Source of the DNA: a virus
Length of the DNA: 32,766 nucleotides
Strand: one strand, 5' to 3'
Virus record (IMG/VR): IMGVR_UViG_3300026518_000038
Span: 1 to 32,766 of that record
Position 1 is the stretch's first letter. Each line of letters opens with the position of its first letter. Shown in pieces: positions 13,799-21,509 of this stretch. The notes beneath the pieces were generated by a model that did not search any database, was not told the DNA's origin, and saw nothing but the letters and a program-made list of their open reading frames with translations. The position numbers were made by a program, and so were the translations under genes.

Positions 13799-14001
13799 TG
13801 AATGTATTTTATGTAATTAAGTTCTGTGAAAGTAATATGTTCTATACAGGTAACTGTTATGATGATTTTGATGAAGATTGTTCAGAGATGTATGTATCCG
13901 CAGCAATGAAATTTGATATCAAACAGGAAGCTATTAACCATTGTAAAGAGAATATGGGTGAATATGTTTATGTAACTATAGAAGAAATTTATACAGGATA
14001 A
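13798..14001 (+). CDS. Small acidic protein, 67 residues, unknown
   Basis: I start at 13798, where TAATG links it to the previous stop, with AAGGATTATTA upstream. It contains a very acidic segment (CYDDFDEDCSEMYVS) and four cysteines. No family is recognised. Confidence 0.65.
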   Translation: MNVFYVIKFCESNMFYTGNCYDDFDEDCSEMYVSAAMKFDIKQEAINHCKENMGEYVYVTIEEIYTG

Positions 14002-14010
14002 GGATTATTA

Positions 14011-14140
14011 ATGAATTGTAGATATTTAGAAAAAATGGTAGGGAGATAAAGTTCTTCCTACTGAATTATTCAATAATCCATATGCAATAGAAAACGAACA
14101 TTTCGAAGAAAATAAAACTAAAGCACTAAAGAATAAATGA
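14011..14140 (+). pseudogene. Small gene with a one-base frameshift in a GGG run
   Basis: AAGGATTATTA precedes an ATG that reads MNCRYLEKMVGR and stops at TAA. If one G of the GGG at 14041-14043 is removed, the frame continues GDKVLPTELFNNPYAIENE and on to a TGA at 14138-14140, giving 42 residues. That TGA overlaps the next ATG as ATGA, as expected for an intact gene. Either a real frameshift or a sequencing error. Confidence 0.55.
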
Positions 14141-14172
14141 TGAATAAAGAACAAATGATGAACAAAGAACAA
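14137..14172 (+). repeat. Tandem 18-bp duplication at a gene start
   Basis: Two adjacent 18-bp units (ATGATGAATAAAGAACAA and the same with one C for T) encode MMNKEQ twice at the start of the 14137 gene, creating several alternative start codons. Confidence 0.85.
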
Positions 14173-14403
14173 GAATTACGAAGTATTATTGGTGGAATAC
14201 AATTAAAATTTAATTACATAAAAAATTGTATAGCTTATTATAGGGCAGATTCAAACCTGCTTTCTAAGTATACAGAAATAAAAATTAATCTTAAAGATAT
14301 ATCTGAAAGTATGGAATTAGAAAAAGATTTAGTATTAATATTTAATGCACCAATTGATTTTAAAGAAAGTAAAGATTGTTGCATCATTGCTTATAAAGGA
14401 TAA
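14137..14403 (+). CDS. Small protein, 88 residues, unknown
   Basis: It starts with the duplicated MMNKEQ unit. The ATG at 14155 or 14137 could serve; the first is coupled by ATGA to the preceding broken gene. The rest is a mixed fold without recognised motifs. Confidence 0.6.
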   Translation: MMNKEQMMNKEQELRSIIGGIQLKFNYIKNCIAYYRADSNLLSKYTEIKINLKDISESMELEKDLVLIFNAPIDFKESKDCCIIAYKG

Positions 14404-14406
14404 ATA

Positions 14407-14577
14407 ATGACATTGTATAAATTACTAGGTTTAATAATAATGGTAGTACCTATATTAATGGTATATATAGACATAACAGAACATGAATATACTGAACGCG
14501 GAAAGGGTACTATAACTATTTCTACAATATGTGCAATACTTGGAACAGCATTAATAACTTATAATATTAAAGGATAA
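14407..14577 (+). CDS. Two-span membrane peptide, 56 residues (copy 1)
   Basis: It has two hydrophobic segments (YKLLGLIIMVVPILMVYI and TISTICAILGTALITY) separated by the loop DITEHEYTERGKG. The peptide at 14895 has the same layout and the same DITE...ERGKG loop, so they are paralogues. The loop is conserved while the spans vary. The function is unknown. Confidence 0.7.
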   Translation: MTLYKLLGLIIMVVPILMVYIDITEHEYTERGKGTITISTICAILGTALITYNIKG

Positions 14578-14580
14578 GTG

Positions 14581-14880
14581 ATGAAAATAATAACATTAAC
14601 TAACATAAAACTTATAGAGGATTTAACTTGGATTTGCAATATTTATTCACCAAATGATATGTGCGAAATGGGAAAAAACTGTGGATATATAATGGAATAT
14701 TATATAGAAAAAGAACTCAAAATACTTACTGATAATTTTAAAGAACCAGTAAGGCTATGGATGCCTAATAATTATAAGTATGGCAGTTATATTGATATAC
14801 CTAAAGGGTATATAATAATCAGTGAACTATATTTAGAAATAGAAAAAGAAAACCGTAAAACTAATAGCTATGAGAAATAA
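14581..14880 (+). CDS. Small protein, 99 residues, unknown
   Basis: ATG at 14581, four bases after the previous stop, with AAAGGATAAGTG upstream (a GTG at 14578 is also possible). It has a moderately acidic mixed fold with four cysteines, no family recognised. It lies between the two paralogous membrane peptides. Confidence 0.65.
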   Translation: MKIITLTNIKLIEDLTWICNIYSPNDMCEMGKNCGYIMEYYIEKELKILTDNFKEPVRLWMPNNYKYGSYIDIPKGYIIISELYLEIEKENRKTNSYEK

Positions 14881-14894
14881 GAAGAGAGGATAAA

Positions 14895-15053
14895 ATGAAC
14901 ATTTATAATTGGATAGGTATCATTTCAGCAATAATACCTGCAATGCTGATATATACTGATATAACTGAAGACGACAATGTAGAACGAGGTAAAGGAGTTG
15001 TGACGGTTGGAATAATTTCTACACTGTTTTCAGCTTTCTTAATTACTTATTAA
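14895..15053 (+). CDS. Two-span membrane peptide, 52 residues (copy 2)
   Basis: GAGAGGATAAA precedes the ATG. It is a paralogue of the peptide at 14407: both have IxxxxPxxMxYxDITE, then ERGKG, then a second span ending LITY. Being kept twice suggests a real role in the membrane, such as lysis control or superinfection exclusion, but this is a guess. Confidence 0.7.
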   Translation: MNIYNWIGIISAIIPAMLIYTDITEDDNVERGKGVVTVGIISTLFSAFLITY

Positions 15054-15063
15054 GGATAGAAAG

Positions 15064-15489
15064 ATGAAAACACAATTTAAAGTAGGCGATAGAGTATTTA
15101 GCTACTCACTGCAAGAATGGGGAAAAGTAATAGAAGTAGAACCAGAAACTGTTTTTATTTTATGTGTTTTTAAAAATGGTAATGACAAAGGCGAATACTT
15201 TACCAAAGATGGACGCAAACTAATTACTGACAAAGCACCCGACTTATTCTTTGATGAAGTATCTATTAAACCACCTAAAAAACCTTTACAAGATAAAGAC
15301 GTAATTAAATGTTGGGACAATGAACAAAACTTTTTTAGAGGTTATTATTTTTACGATAGTAAAAATAAATGTGTTTTCTTTTCAAACAGTGGTTTAAGAA
15401 ATGGTGCAAGATTTGACAATATAGTCTATGTACCTGATGAAGAAGCTCCACAAGATTTAGTAGCTTTGAGAGATAAGCTGGAGGATTAA
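15064..15489 (+). CDS. Protein of 141 residues with an SH3/KOW-like start
   Basis: The opening KVGDRVFSYSLQEWGKVIEV resembles the SH3-like barrels common in small phage proteins. The C-terminal half may be a second barrel (IKCWDNEQNFFRGYYFYDSK). The partner is unknown. The 16090 gene begins in a similar way (FNVGDEVF). Confidence 0.7.
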   Translation: MKTQFKVGDRVFSYSLQEWGKVIEVEPETVFILCVFKNGNDKGEYFTKDGRKLITDKAPDLFFDEVSIKPPKKPLQDKDVIKCWDNEQNFFRGYYFYDSKNKCVFFSNSGLRNGARFDNIVYVPDEEAPQDLVALRDKLED

Positions 15490-15490
15490 A

Positions 15491-15661
15491 ATGTTTGAAA
15501 TAATACTAAGACTAATACTTACAATAGTTTGGATGGCGTTAGCAATTATCATGTTTCTATATTTTGTAATCTTTAAGTTTAATACAAAACAAGCAGTATT
15601 ACTCTTAAAAGACCTTATCGAAGATTATAAAACAGTTTGGCAAAATTGTAAGGAGAACTAA
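15491..15661 (+). CDS. Single-span membrane peptide, 56 residues
   Basis: GGAGGATTAAA precedes the ATG. Residues about 4-27 (IILRLILTIVWMALAIIMFL) form one membrane span, followed by a charged tail. Directly followed by two further membrane peptides. Confidence 0.65.
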   Translation: MFEIILRLILTIVWMALAIIMFLYFVIFKFNTKQAVLLLKDLIEDYKTVWQNCKEN

Positions 15662-15662
15662 A

Positions 15663-15869
15663 ATGAAAGATTTTGAAGAATGGGCAGATAGTAGTTTTTT
15701 ATATACAATGATAACAATAGCTTCATTTATATCGATTTTAATGCTATTTGGTCTTTTAATAGAAATATTTATTACTTATGAATTATCTGCAATAAAATTT
15801 AGAGGAATGATTTCAACATTATTTTTACCTACTATTACATATGTATTATATAAAAGAGATGTAACATGA
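15663..15869 (+). CDS. Two-span membrane peptide, 68 residues
   Basis: AAGGAGAACTAA precedes the ATG. Two hydrophobic segments (about 12-36 and 46-62) frame a short loop. It overlaps the next gene by ATGA. The function is unknown. Confidence 0.65.
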   Translation: MKDFEEWADSSFLYTMITIASFISILMLFGLLIEIFITYELSAIKFRGMISTLFLPTITYVLYKRDVT

Positions 15870-16093
15870 TTAAATTAGAATTTAAATTATCAACACTATT
15901 AATTGGCGCATTCATATCAGGATTTTTTATTGGAATATTGACAATGGCTTCATTTACAAGTAGTTACTTTTCAACTAAAACAGATAAACTTAATGAGCAA
16001 ATTCATGAACTTAGAATCAAGAATACTAAATTACAAGATAAAATTGATTCAGATTTGAGATTACTACAAGAAATCAGGAGAAAAAACAAATGA
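15866..16093 (+). CDS. Membrane-anchored coiled-coil protein, 75 residues
   Basis: One span at about residues 9-30 (LSTLLIGAFISGFFIGILTM) is followed by a coiled coil to the end (LNEQIHELRIKNTKLQDKI). This layout is that of an inner-membrane spanin or of a small membrane scaffold. No outer-membrane spanin partner or endolysin is visible nearby, so I do not call it a spanin. Confidence 0.65.
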   Translation: MIKLEFKLSTLLIGAFISGFFIGILTMASFTSSYFSTKTDKLNEQIHELRIKNTKLQDKIDSDLRLLQEIRRKNK

Positions 16094-16338
16094 ATATAGA
16101 AACTAAATTTAATGTAGGTGATGAGGTTTTCATTATGCATAATGGAAGATTAAATAAAAGAGCCATTAAATCAATAAGTATAGATATTAGAACCGAAAGA
16201 GATTTAGTTGTAAGTACTTTATATAATGTTGGTTCAGAGCCAGAAGGAATATTTAGATCAAAATTTATATTTTATGAAGATGAATTATTTGGTTCGAAAG
16301 AAGAACTTATCAAAGCAACACAAGAAAAGGATATCTAA
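16090..16338 (+). CDS. SH3-like small phage protein, 82 residues
   Basis: It begins KFNVGDEVFIMHNGRLNKRA, a pattern common in small phage SH3-fold proteins. It is joined to both neighbours by overlapping stop/start codons (ATGA at 16090, TAATG at 16338). The role is unknown. Confidence 0.65.
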   Translation: MNIETKFNVGDEVFIMHNGRLNKRAIKSISIDIRTERDLVVSTLYNVGSEPEGIFRSKFIFYEDELFGSKEELIKATQEKDI

Positions 16339-17225
16339 TGACAGAAACAATAGCAGGAATAGAATATAAAAAACCACATGTTTATTTAATGAATGAGAGT
16401 GGTTTAGGAGTAGCAGAACTTGCAGGACGTACAGCATATAATAGTTTTGATAAAAGTGAAAATAGTGAAATTATACAGCTGAATAAATTCTTGAATTCAG
16501 AGGATACTGGCAAATATCCCGAGATAACTATAGAGAATATAAATTATCTTAAAGATATTGAATCCTCAGATTTGCTTACTCAATTAGCTCATGTATATCA
16601 TCACGATAGTGTACTTGAACATATCAATCTGCAATATCTTGTCAAAGGAACCAGCAGAGGGGTACTTCAAGAGCATGCAAGACATCGCATTCAATCACTA
16701 ACTGTTCAAAGTACTAGATATACTATGAGTAGCGTGATTAATGCTTTTATAGCTTGCAATGGAAACTATAATAACTTTGAATCTCTAATGAGAGAATTAG
16801 ATATATTTGTAGTTTCTGGAGAAGCCGAAGATTTAGAAACTAGACATCTTTATGAAAAGCTTAGCATGCAAGATGAAAAGCTTGGTTCTGAAGAATTTAT
16901 GAAAATTTCATTATCAAAAGATAATTTAGAATATATAAAATCACTTTCAAATATATCTTTAGATGATATATCACAATCTGAAGTTTTCAAAACACTTGAA
17001 TCAAACAAGCAAAAAAGAAACGTCGGAGATAGTTTTAAATGGATCGTTACAGATAATTGGAAGGTAGACTTAGTATTTACAATGAATCTCAGAGCATTAT
17101 CAAATTATTTAAAACTTAGGGATTCAGGAGCTGCTTACTTTCAAATTCAATGGTTAGCCGAAGAAATAATCAAAGCTACGCCTCAGAAATATCTTGATCT
17201 AATCTCTAAAAAGTATCAAAAATGA
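16338..17225 (+). CDS. thyX: Flavin-dependent thymidylate synthase ThyX
   Basis: ThyX makes dTMP from dUMP with methylene-tetrahydrofolate and FAD/NADPH. The signature RHR-x7-S is present as R115-H116-R117...S125 (RHRIQSLTVQSTRY). Further support comes from HVYHHDSVLEH before it (FAD/dUMP region) and NLRALSNYLKLRDSGAAYFQ near residue 255-275, which matches the usual N-R...F/Y...R...AQ.E end of the fold. At 295 residues it is longer than common ThyX proteins (about 220-250), with the extra length in the middle (about 145-225). It provides thymidine for replication of an A+T-rich genome. The start overlaps the previous stop (TAATG). Confidence 0.93.
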   Translation: MTETIAGIEYKKPHVYLMNESGLGVAELAGRTAYNSFDKSENSEIIQLNKFLNSEDTGKYPEITIENINYLKDIESSDLLTQLAHVYHHDSVLEHINLQYLVKGTSRGVLQEHARHRIQSLTVQSTRYTMSSVINAFIACNGNYNNFESLMRELDIFVVSGEAEDLETRHLYEKLSMQDEKLGSEEFMKISLSKDNLEYIKSLSNISLDDISQSEVFKTLESNKQKRNVGDSFKWIVTDNWKVDLVFTMNLRALSNYLKLRDSGAAYFQIQWLAEEIIKATPQKYLDLISKKYQK

Positions 17226-17341
17226 AACAATTAAATTATATAAATCGTATCACAACGTTATTTAAGTCAATTTTCACTTTTATTAAAGATGAAGATTATC
17301 CAAAAGTATCAACATTTATAAACAAAGAAAAGAAAAGATAA
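17222..17341 (+). CDS. Small basic peptide, 39 residues
   Basis: ATGA overlap with the thyX stop, opening MKQLNYINRITTLFKSIF and ending NKEKKR. The next gene begins at the base after its stop. No family is recognised. Confidence 0.5.
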   Translation: MKQLNYINRITTLFKSIFTFIKDEDYPKVSTFINKEKKR

Positions 17342-17500
17342 ATGACAGAATTTATATGTATAGCTGAACCACCAAATATAACACAAAAACTTATAAGGAC
17401 ATGGATATCATCAGGATATGACATTAAAATAGTAGCACAATCATCAATTTATAATTCTACTGGATTAGTAGTTATAACAAGCCTATGGAGAACCAAATGA
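17342..17500 (+). CDS. Small peptide, 52 residues, unknown
   Basis: TAAATG junction with the previous frame. It reads MTEFICIAEPPNITQKLIRT and ends TSLWRTK, looking like a short alpha/beta protein. Its stop overlaps the start of the exported protein gene by 4 nt. Confidence 0.5.
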   Translation: MTEFICIAEPPNITQKLIRTWISSGYDIKIVAQSSIYNSTGLVVITSLWRTK

Positions 17501-17748
17501 AATACATTTTAATATTATTATTATCTACAGCATCAATTTATGCAGATATCCAGATGGCACCAGACGGGACATACGTTGATGGAACACCTCAACTTGCACC
17601 AGATGGCCATTATGTTGGTTCAGGAGAAATACAAATAGCGCCAGATGGAAAATATATCGCAGTTCACCCAGAACCAAAACAAATACAACACACATATCAA
17701 TTAAAGGATTACACAAATGAATACAACACTAAAATTAATTCAAAGTAA
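17497..17748 (+). CDS. Exported protein with three APDGxY repeats, 83 residues
   Basis: I choose the ATG at 17497 (GGAGAACCAA upstream, ATGA overlap). Residues 1-16 are a signal peptide (MKYILILLLSTASIYA, cut before D17). Then come three near-identical units, QMAPDGTYV, QLAPDGHYV and QIAPDGKYI, spaced about 12-13 residues, followed by a polar tail. It is probably exported to the periplasm or a membrane surface. PDGxY repeats occur in bacterial envelope proteins. Here it sits inside a nucleotide/ATPase block and overlaps the AAA+ gene by 32 nt. The purpose is unknown. Confidence 0.75.
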   Translation: MKYILILLLSTASIYADIQMAPDGTYVDGTPQLAPDGHYVGSGEIQIAPDGKYIAVHPEPKQIQHTYQLKDYTNEYNTKINSK

Positions 17749-18898
17749 TATTGAATCTCAATTCAATCCAAATTATCTTACAGCACCAGTGGTTTTAATG
17801 GGACCTCCAGGAGTAGGCAAAACATCAACTGTACGCCAAATCACTAAAGACAAAAATTATAATCTTATCAATATTTCTGCTGCATCTTTGTCGCTTGAAC
17901 AGGCTAGTGGAATTCCAGATTTTAAAATTGATAATTCAATGGATAAATATTCCTCAGTTGGAACTACAGAGTCTAAAGTTACTGAATGGTCTGTTCCAGA
18001 AGTTATCTATCAAGCAAATTATATTACTGAGCAGACAGAAAGACCTACAATCATTCTATTGGATGATTTGCATAGAATGCCTCAAGCAACTAAATCAGCT
18101 CTCTATGAGCTTCTTTTAGAGCGTCAGCTAAAGCAATATAAGCTTAATGATAATGTAGCTGTTGTAGCTACTTCAAATGATTCTGATGAGGCAGGATTCG
18201 AAGGCATGGATTCTCCAATTATCAATCGTCTTGCATTTCTAAATTTCAATCCATCACATGAATATTGGATGCAGACTTCAGGTAGATTCTATCATCACTT
18301 TATTTCATCATTCTTAAAGTCAAATCCTCAATATTTGAATGAACAAGAATCTGTTACTGATCCATTTGGTACTGCACGTTCATGGGAAGCATTATCAAAT
18401 CAATTTAAAGTACTTGATGATGAAAAATTCATTATTGGAAATATCAATATTATTGCTAAGCAATATGTATCTAAAGAAGCTGTAAATGAACTTACTAGAC
18501 ATGTTCAGTATGTATCTAAAATTGATTTCTCTAAAATTGTAAAGCAAAAAGAAATTATTGATATTGAAGATTTGAACATATTGGATCAAATTCTTTACCA
18601 ATATATTTTCAATTACATTATTGATGTTGATGATGTTCAATATCTTGTAAATTTAATAGAAGAAAATAAATCTGAAGAATCATTTGTTGGATTCTTAATG
18701 GCAAATATTTATACGAAATATCAAGCAATTGAAAAAGGAGATAGTATCACATTAGGACAAGAAGCATTCTTGTCAAAATTCATAGAGCAACCAATGAAAT
18801 CAAAGTTGAAGAAGAAAGATCAAGAAATATTCGATTCAATTGAAATTAAAGACAAAGATACATTGCTTAAATTATCTTTTGAATATCTTACAAACTAA
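17717..18898 (+). CDS. MoxR-like AAA+ ATPase (N4 gp24-like)
   Basis: Walker A is G29-PPGVG-K35-T36, Walker B is ILLD116-D117, and a sensor-1 strand VVATSND follows at about residue 150. The arginine-finger region is near NRLAFLNF. MoxR-type ATPases remodel proteins together with a VWA-domain partner, and the next large gene encodes one. The same pair occurs in N4-like phages, where its role is still unclear. The C-terminal about 200 residues are helical and not recognised. AAAGGATTACACAA precedes the ATG. Confidence 0.85.
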   Translation: MNTTLKLIQSNIESQFNPNYLTAPVVLMGPPGVGKTSTVRQITKDKNYNLINISAASLSLEQASGIPDFKIDNSMDKYSSVGTTESKVTEWSVPEVIYQANYITEQTERPTIILLDDLHRMPQATKSALYELLLERQLKQYKLNDNVAVVATSNDSDEAGFEGMDSPIINRLAFLNFNPSHEYWMQTSGRFYHHFISSFLKSNPQYLNEQESVTDPFGTARSWEALSNQFKVLDDEKFIIGNINIIAKQYVSKEAVNELTRHVQYVSKIDFSKIVKQKEIIDIEDLNILDQILYQYIFNYIIDVDDVQYLVNLIEENKSEESFVGFLMANIYTKYQAIEKGDSITLGQEAFLSKFIEQPMKSKLKKKDQEIFDSIEIKDKDTLLKLSFEYLTN

Positions 18899-19006
18899 TC
18901 ATAAACCCTTTAATAAGGTAGGCATATACAGTATTTAGATATAATTACTATTGCCTAGGTGCTCAATATGAGCCAATCACATTGAATAATACACAGGAGT
19001 AACTCA
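18899..19006 (+). other. Intergenic spacer with a TAGGCA/TGCCTA inverted repeat
   Basis: TAGGCA (18919) and TGCCTA (18952) flank a 27-nt A+T-rich stretch with TATTTAGATATAA. It may hold a promoter for the VWA gene; similarity to the early promoter copies is only partial. AGGAGTAACTCA at the end is the VWA gene's ribosome-binding site. Confidence 0.4.
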
Positions 19007-20413
19007 ATGAAAAAACAACTCGAAAAAACAATCCTTAAGAACATGGTTGTCCATATGAACCAAATCATTGGACTAAATAAAACAAATTTCCTAAGTACAG
19101 GAATCTTTCTCAAACTTCCAATTACATTCAAATTTGAACAAGATGACTCAGTCAAGCTAGAAAAGAAATTATCACTAGAAGCACTTGATAGCATTTTTTA
19201 TTCTACAATTATCAATTCAAAGCCAGATGAAGTTCTATTTGTATTCAAATACAATACTGATAAAGATTTAAAATCTATCAAGAAATTTGCAGATAAATAT
19301 CCATTATATTTCTCTTTCAAATATATGGTTCAACTTCAGCATATTCTAAGACTACATTATACAACGACACATCATTCAATGATGCTAAAACATTGCATGA
19401 AAGCAGCTGATCCACATTCATTAATTTCTATTGCAAATGATATCGCAGTAAATAATTCATTGAAAGCTTTCTTTGAAGATTCTCCATTTAAATCATTCTG
19501 GAATGATATTGAAGAAATTATTGATACAAGATTTAATTCAGCTGATCCAATTAAAGTGTTAAAAGAATTAATTGAAGAATATAATATATCAAAAGCTAAA
19601 ATTAAAAAGTCATATAAAGATTTTGATATTCAAGAATTAAATTCATATAAATATGTAGTTCCAAAGAAGAAATTCTTTATTGGAAAAAATGAAAACATTT
19701 CAGGACAATCATCAGATACAACATTTTCATCTATTGCAAACAGCATTATGGACACTATTGCAACTCATGCAAAAGGAACTACTGCAGGAGCAAGATTTAA
19801 AGCTGAATTTGATGAAGTCAAAGTAGACGTATCTTGGTTCACAAAACTTAAAGGTGCATTCAAACGTGAAGTATATTATAAAACTAAAGACTATTACCAG
19901 TCATGGAAAAATCTTAGTACAACATATAGACATCACTTCAAAGCACCAACTACAGTTAATGAAGACAGTAAAATTTCATTGATTTTAAGCATTGACCAAT
20001 CTGGTTCAATTCAAACTGAAGACTTACAAAAAGTACTCGGAATGATTAAGCAGAATAAAAAATCAATTGCTTCAATTCATGTAATTATGCATGATGTAGA
20101 TACAGTTGTGTATCATCTTGAATCTACAAATGATATTACTGATGATGTAAATTTTACTAGCGCATTAGCAACTCGTTCATGCGACGGAGGAACCAGTCAC
20201 AAATATGTATTCAAAGAAATTGATTCATATCTTGCCTCAAATGATGTATCAAAATATATTTATATTTCATTCTCTGATAATCATTCAGATATTGAAAGAT
20301 ACTGGGAAAAACATCAAAAACTAAAAAAGCTTACTACATTTTGGTTATCTCCATCAGATGGACGAGCAATTGATACAAAACTTTATGGTGGAACCAATAT
20401 AATCCTACCATAA
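19007..20413 (+). CDS. VWA-domain protein with degenerate metallopeptidase-like N-terminus (DUF2201 type, N4 gp25-like)
   Basis: The C-terminal domain has a metal-ion-dependent adhesion site, D330-x-S332-x-S334 (SIDQSGSI), and a later GGTSH segment that can provide the conserved Thr. This makes it a VWA domain that binds partners through a metal ion. Residues about 100-150 resemble the metallopeptidase part of DUF2201 proteins, but the HExxH motif is replaced by QHILRLHYTTTHH (H112, H117, H122), so peptidase activity is doubtful. It follows the MoxR-like ATPase and is its likely partner. The target of the pair is unknown. Confidence 0.8.
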   Translation: MKKQLEKTILKNMVVHMNQIIGLNKTNFLSTGIFLKLPITFKFEQDDSVKLEKKLSLEALDSIFYSTIINSKPDEVLFVFKYNTDKDLKSIKKFADKYPLYFSFKYMVQLQHILRLHYTTTHHSMMLKHCMKAADPHSLISIANDIAVNNSLKAFFEDSPFKSFWNDIEEIIDTRFNSADPIKVLKELIEEYNISKAKIKKSYKDFDIQELNSYKYVVPKKKFFIGKNENISGQSSDTTFSSIANSIMDTIATHAKGTTAGARFKAEFDEVKVDVSWFTKLKGAFKREVYYKTKDYYQSWKNLSTTYRHHFKAPTTVNEDSKISLILSIDQSGSIQTEDLQKVLGMIKQNKKSIASIHVIMHDVDTVVYHLESTNDITDDVNFTSALATRSCDGGTSHKYVFKEIDSYLASNDVSKYIYISFSDNHSDIERYWEKHQKLKKLTTFWLSPSDGRAIDTKLYGGTNIILP

Positions 20414-20415
20414 CT

Positions 20416-20447
20416 CAAAGCACTTAATTGTGCTTTGATATTTTATT
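20416..20447 (+). terminator. Rho-independent terminator
   Basis: CAAAGCAC and GTGCTTTG form a perfect 8-bp stem around TTAATT, followed by ATATTTTATT, three bases after the VWA gene stop. Confidence 0.85.
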
Positions 20448-20460
20448 AATAAGGAAAATT

Positions 20461-21204
20461 ATGTCAAAAATCAAACAAGAACATTTACTTAATGAATTTC
20501 AATTTAAAGCTCAATATGCAAAAATTAATAGTCTAGAATATGTTAAAGATTTAGAAGAAGTAATTAGAGATTTAGTTCAAATAAATTACAAATCGAAATA
20601 CTATGAATTTAGATACATATATTCAATAGATGAATTAACGAAAGAAGAACAAAAAACTTTTGAATATATATACAGATTGCTAACATTAGCATTTAAAAAA
20701 TTTAAAGAAAAAACACAAAAAGAATTACCAGAAAAAATAACAGGAACTTATAAAAGATTACAAGAAAATGTATTATTTGTTTTATTTGAAGATAACACAG
20801 CATATTCATATGATGAAATTGTTAAAATAACAAAAAATTCTGATTATTTATATTTTAATGGAAGAAATGAATTGTTATTCAATTTTATAAAAATTTGTAA
20901 ATCACATTCATTTCATATTAATTATGATAAGAAGATGACAATTGAATATGAAATAGCAAGATCAGACATTGAAAACAAAGCAATGTTAATACTTTTAGAA
21001 TTTAAACATAAAGAATTAAATAATAGCAATAATTTTGCAATATGGAACGAATTATATAAATATTATTATCCAGAAAAACTTCAGCAAAAAACTCAACAAA
21101 ATATAGACAAATATAAATTGCGAATTAATTGCATAGAACAGCTAGATAAAGATATTAGAAATCACTTAGAAAAATATACAGGAGAAAATGGGCATGGGAT
21201 ATAG
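20461..21204 (+). CDS. Helical protein, 247 residues, unknown
   Basis: The ATG at 20461 has AAGGAAAATT upstream; a longer reading from 20428 runs over the terminator. It is almost entirely charged and helical (FKAQYAKINSLEYVKDLEEV, LTLAFKKFKEKTQKELPEK) with very A+T-rich codons and no GAACCA motif over about 750 bp. No family is recognised. Confidence 0.7.
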   Translation: MSKIKQEHLLNEFQFKAQYAKINSLEYVKDLEEVIRDLVQINYKSKYYEFRYIYSIDELTKEEQKTFEYIYRLLTLAFKKFKEKTQKELPEKITGTYKRLQENVLFVLFEDNTAYSYDEIVKITKNSDYLYFNGRNELLFNFIKICKSHSFHINYDKKMTIEYEIARSDIENKAMLILLEFKHKELNNSNNFAIWNELYKYYYPEKLQQKTQQNIDKYKLRINCIEQLDKDIRNHLEKYTGENGHGI

Positions 21205-21499
21205 AAGTGACGGAGCAATATATCTACCACAGAAGGCATATTTTTTATTGCCAGACGAATTAAAGCAAGACCTTAAAGATAATTGGCATAAAGATGAAGA
21301 CGTTGAAAATGTATGGAGATTCTGTGGCTTCAAATGGTACGACTCATTTAAAGAAATTCAAGCTTGGGAAGATTTTATGCACAAGCTAAATGAAGTAAAA
21401 GAGAAATATGATTTCATTAGAATAGGTGAAGATCTTGAAGACATGAATGTACGAACACATGAAATGTTTTATATAAACAGAACTATAGGATATAACTAA
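21194..21499 (+). CDS. MGYRSD-type small phage protein, 101 residues
   Basis: I choose the second ATG (21194), because ACAGGAG then lies at a normal distance and the protein begins MGYRSD, the opening of a family of small phage proteins I recognise by this start. The ATG at 21188 is the alternative. The body is aromatic and acidic (VWRFCGFKWYDSFKEIQAWE). The function of the family is unknown. Confidence 0.7.
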   Translation: MGYRSDGAIYLPQKAYFLLPDELKQDLKDNWHKDEDVENVWRFCGFKWYDSFKEIQAWEDFMHKLNEVKEKYDFIRIGEDLEDMNVRTHEMFYINRTIGYN

Positions 21500-21509
21500 A
21501 GGAACCAAT

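Noticed and set aside
15866-16093. Inner-membrane spanin
   Set aside because: The span plus coiled coil would fit, but no endolysin, holin pair or lipoprotein spanin partner lies next to it.
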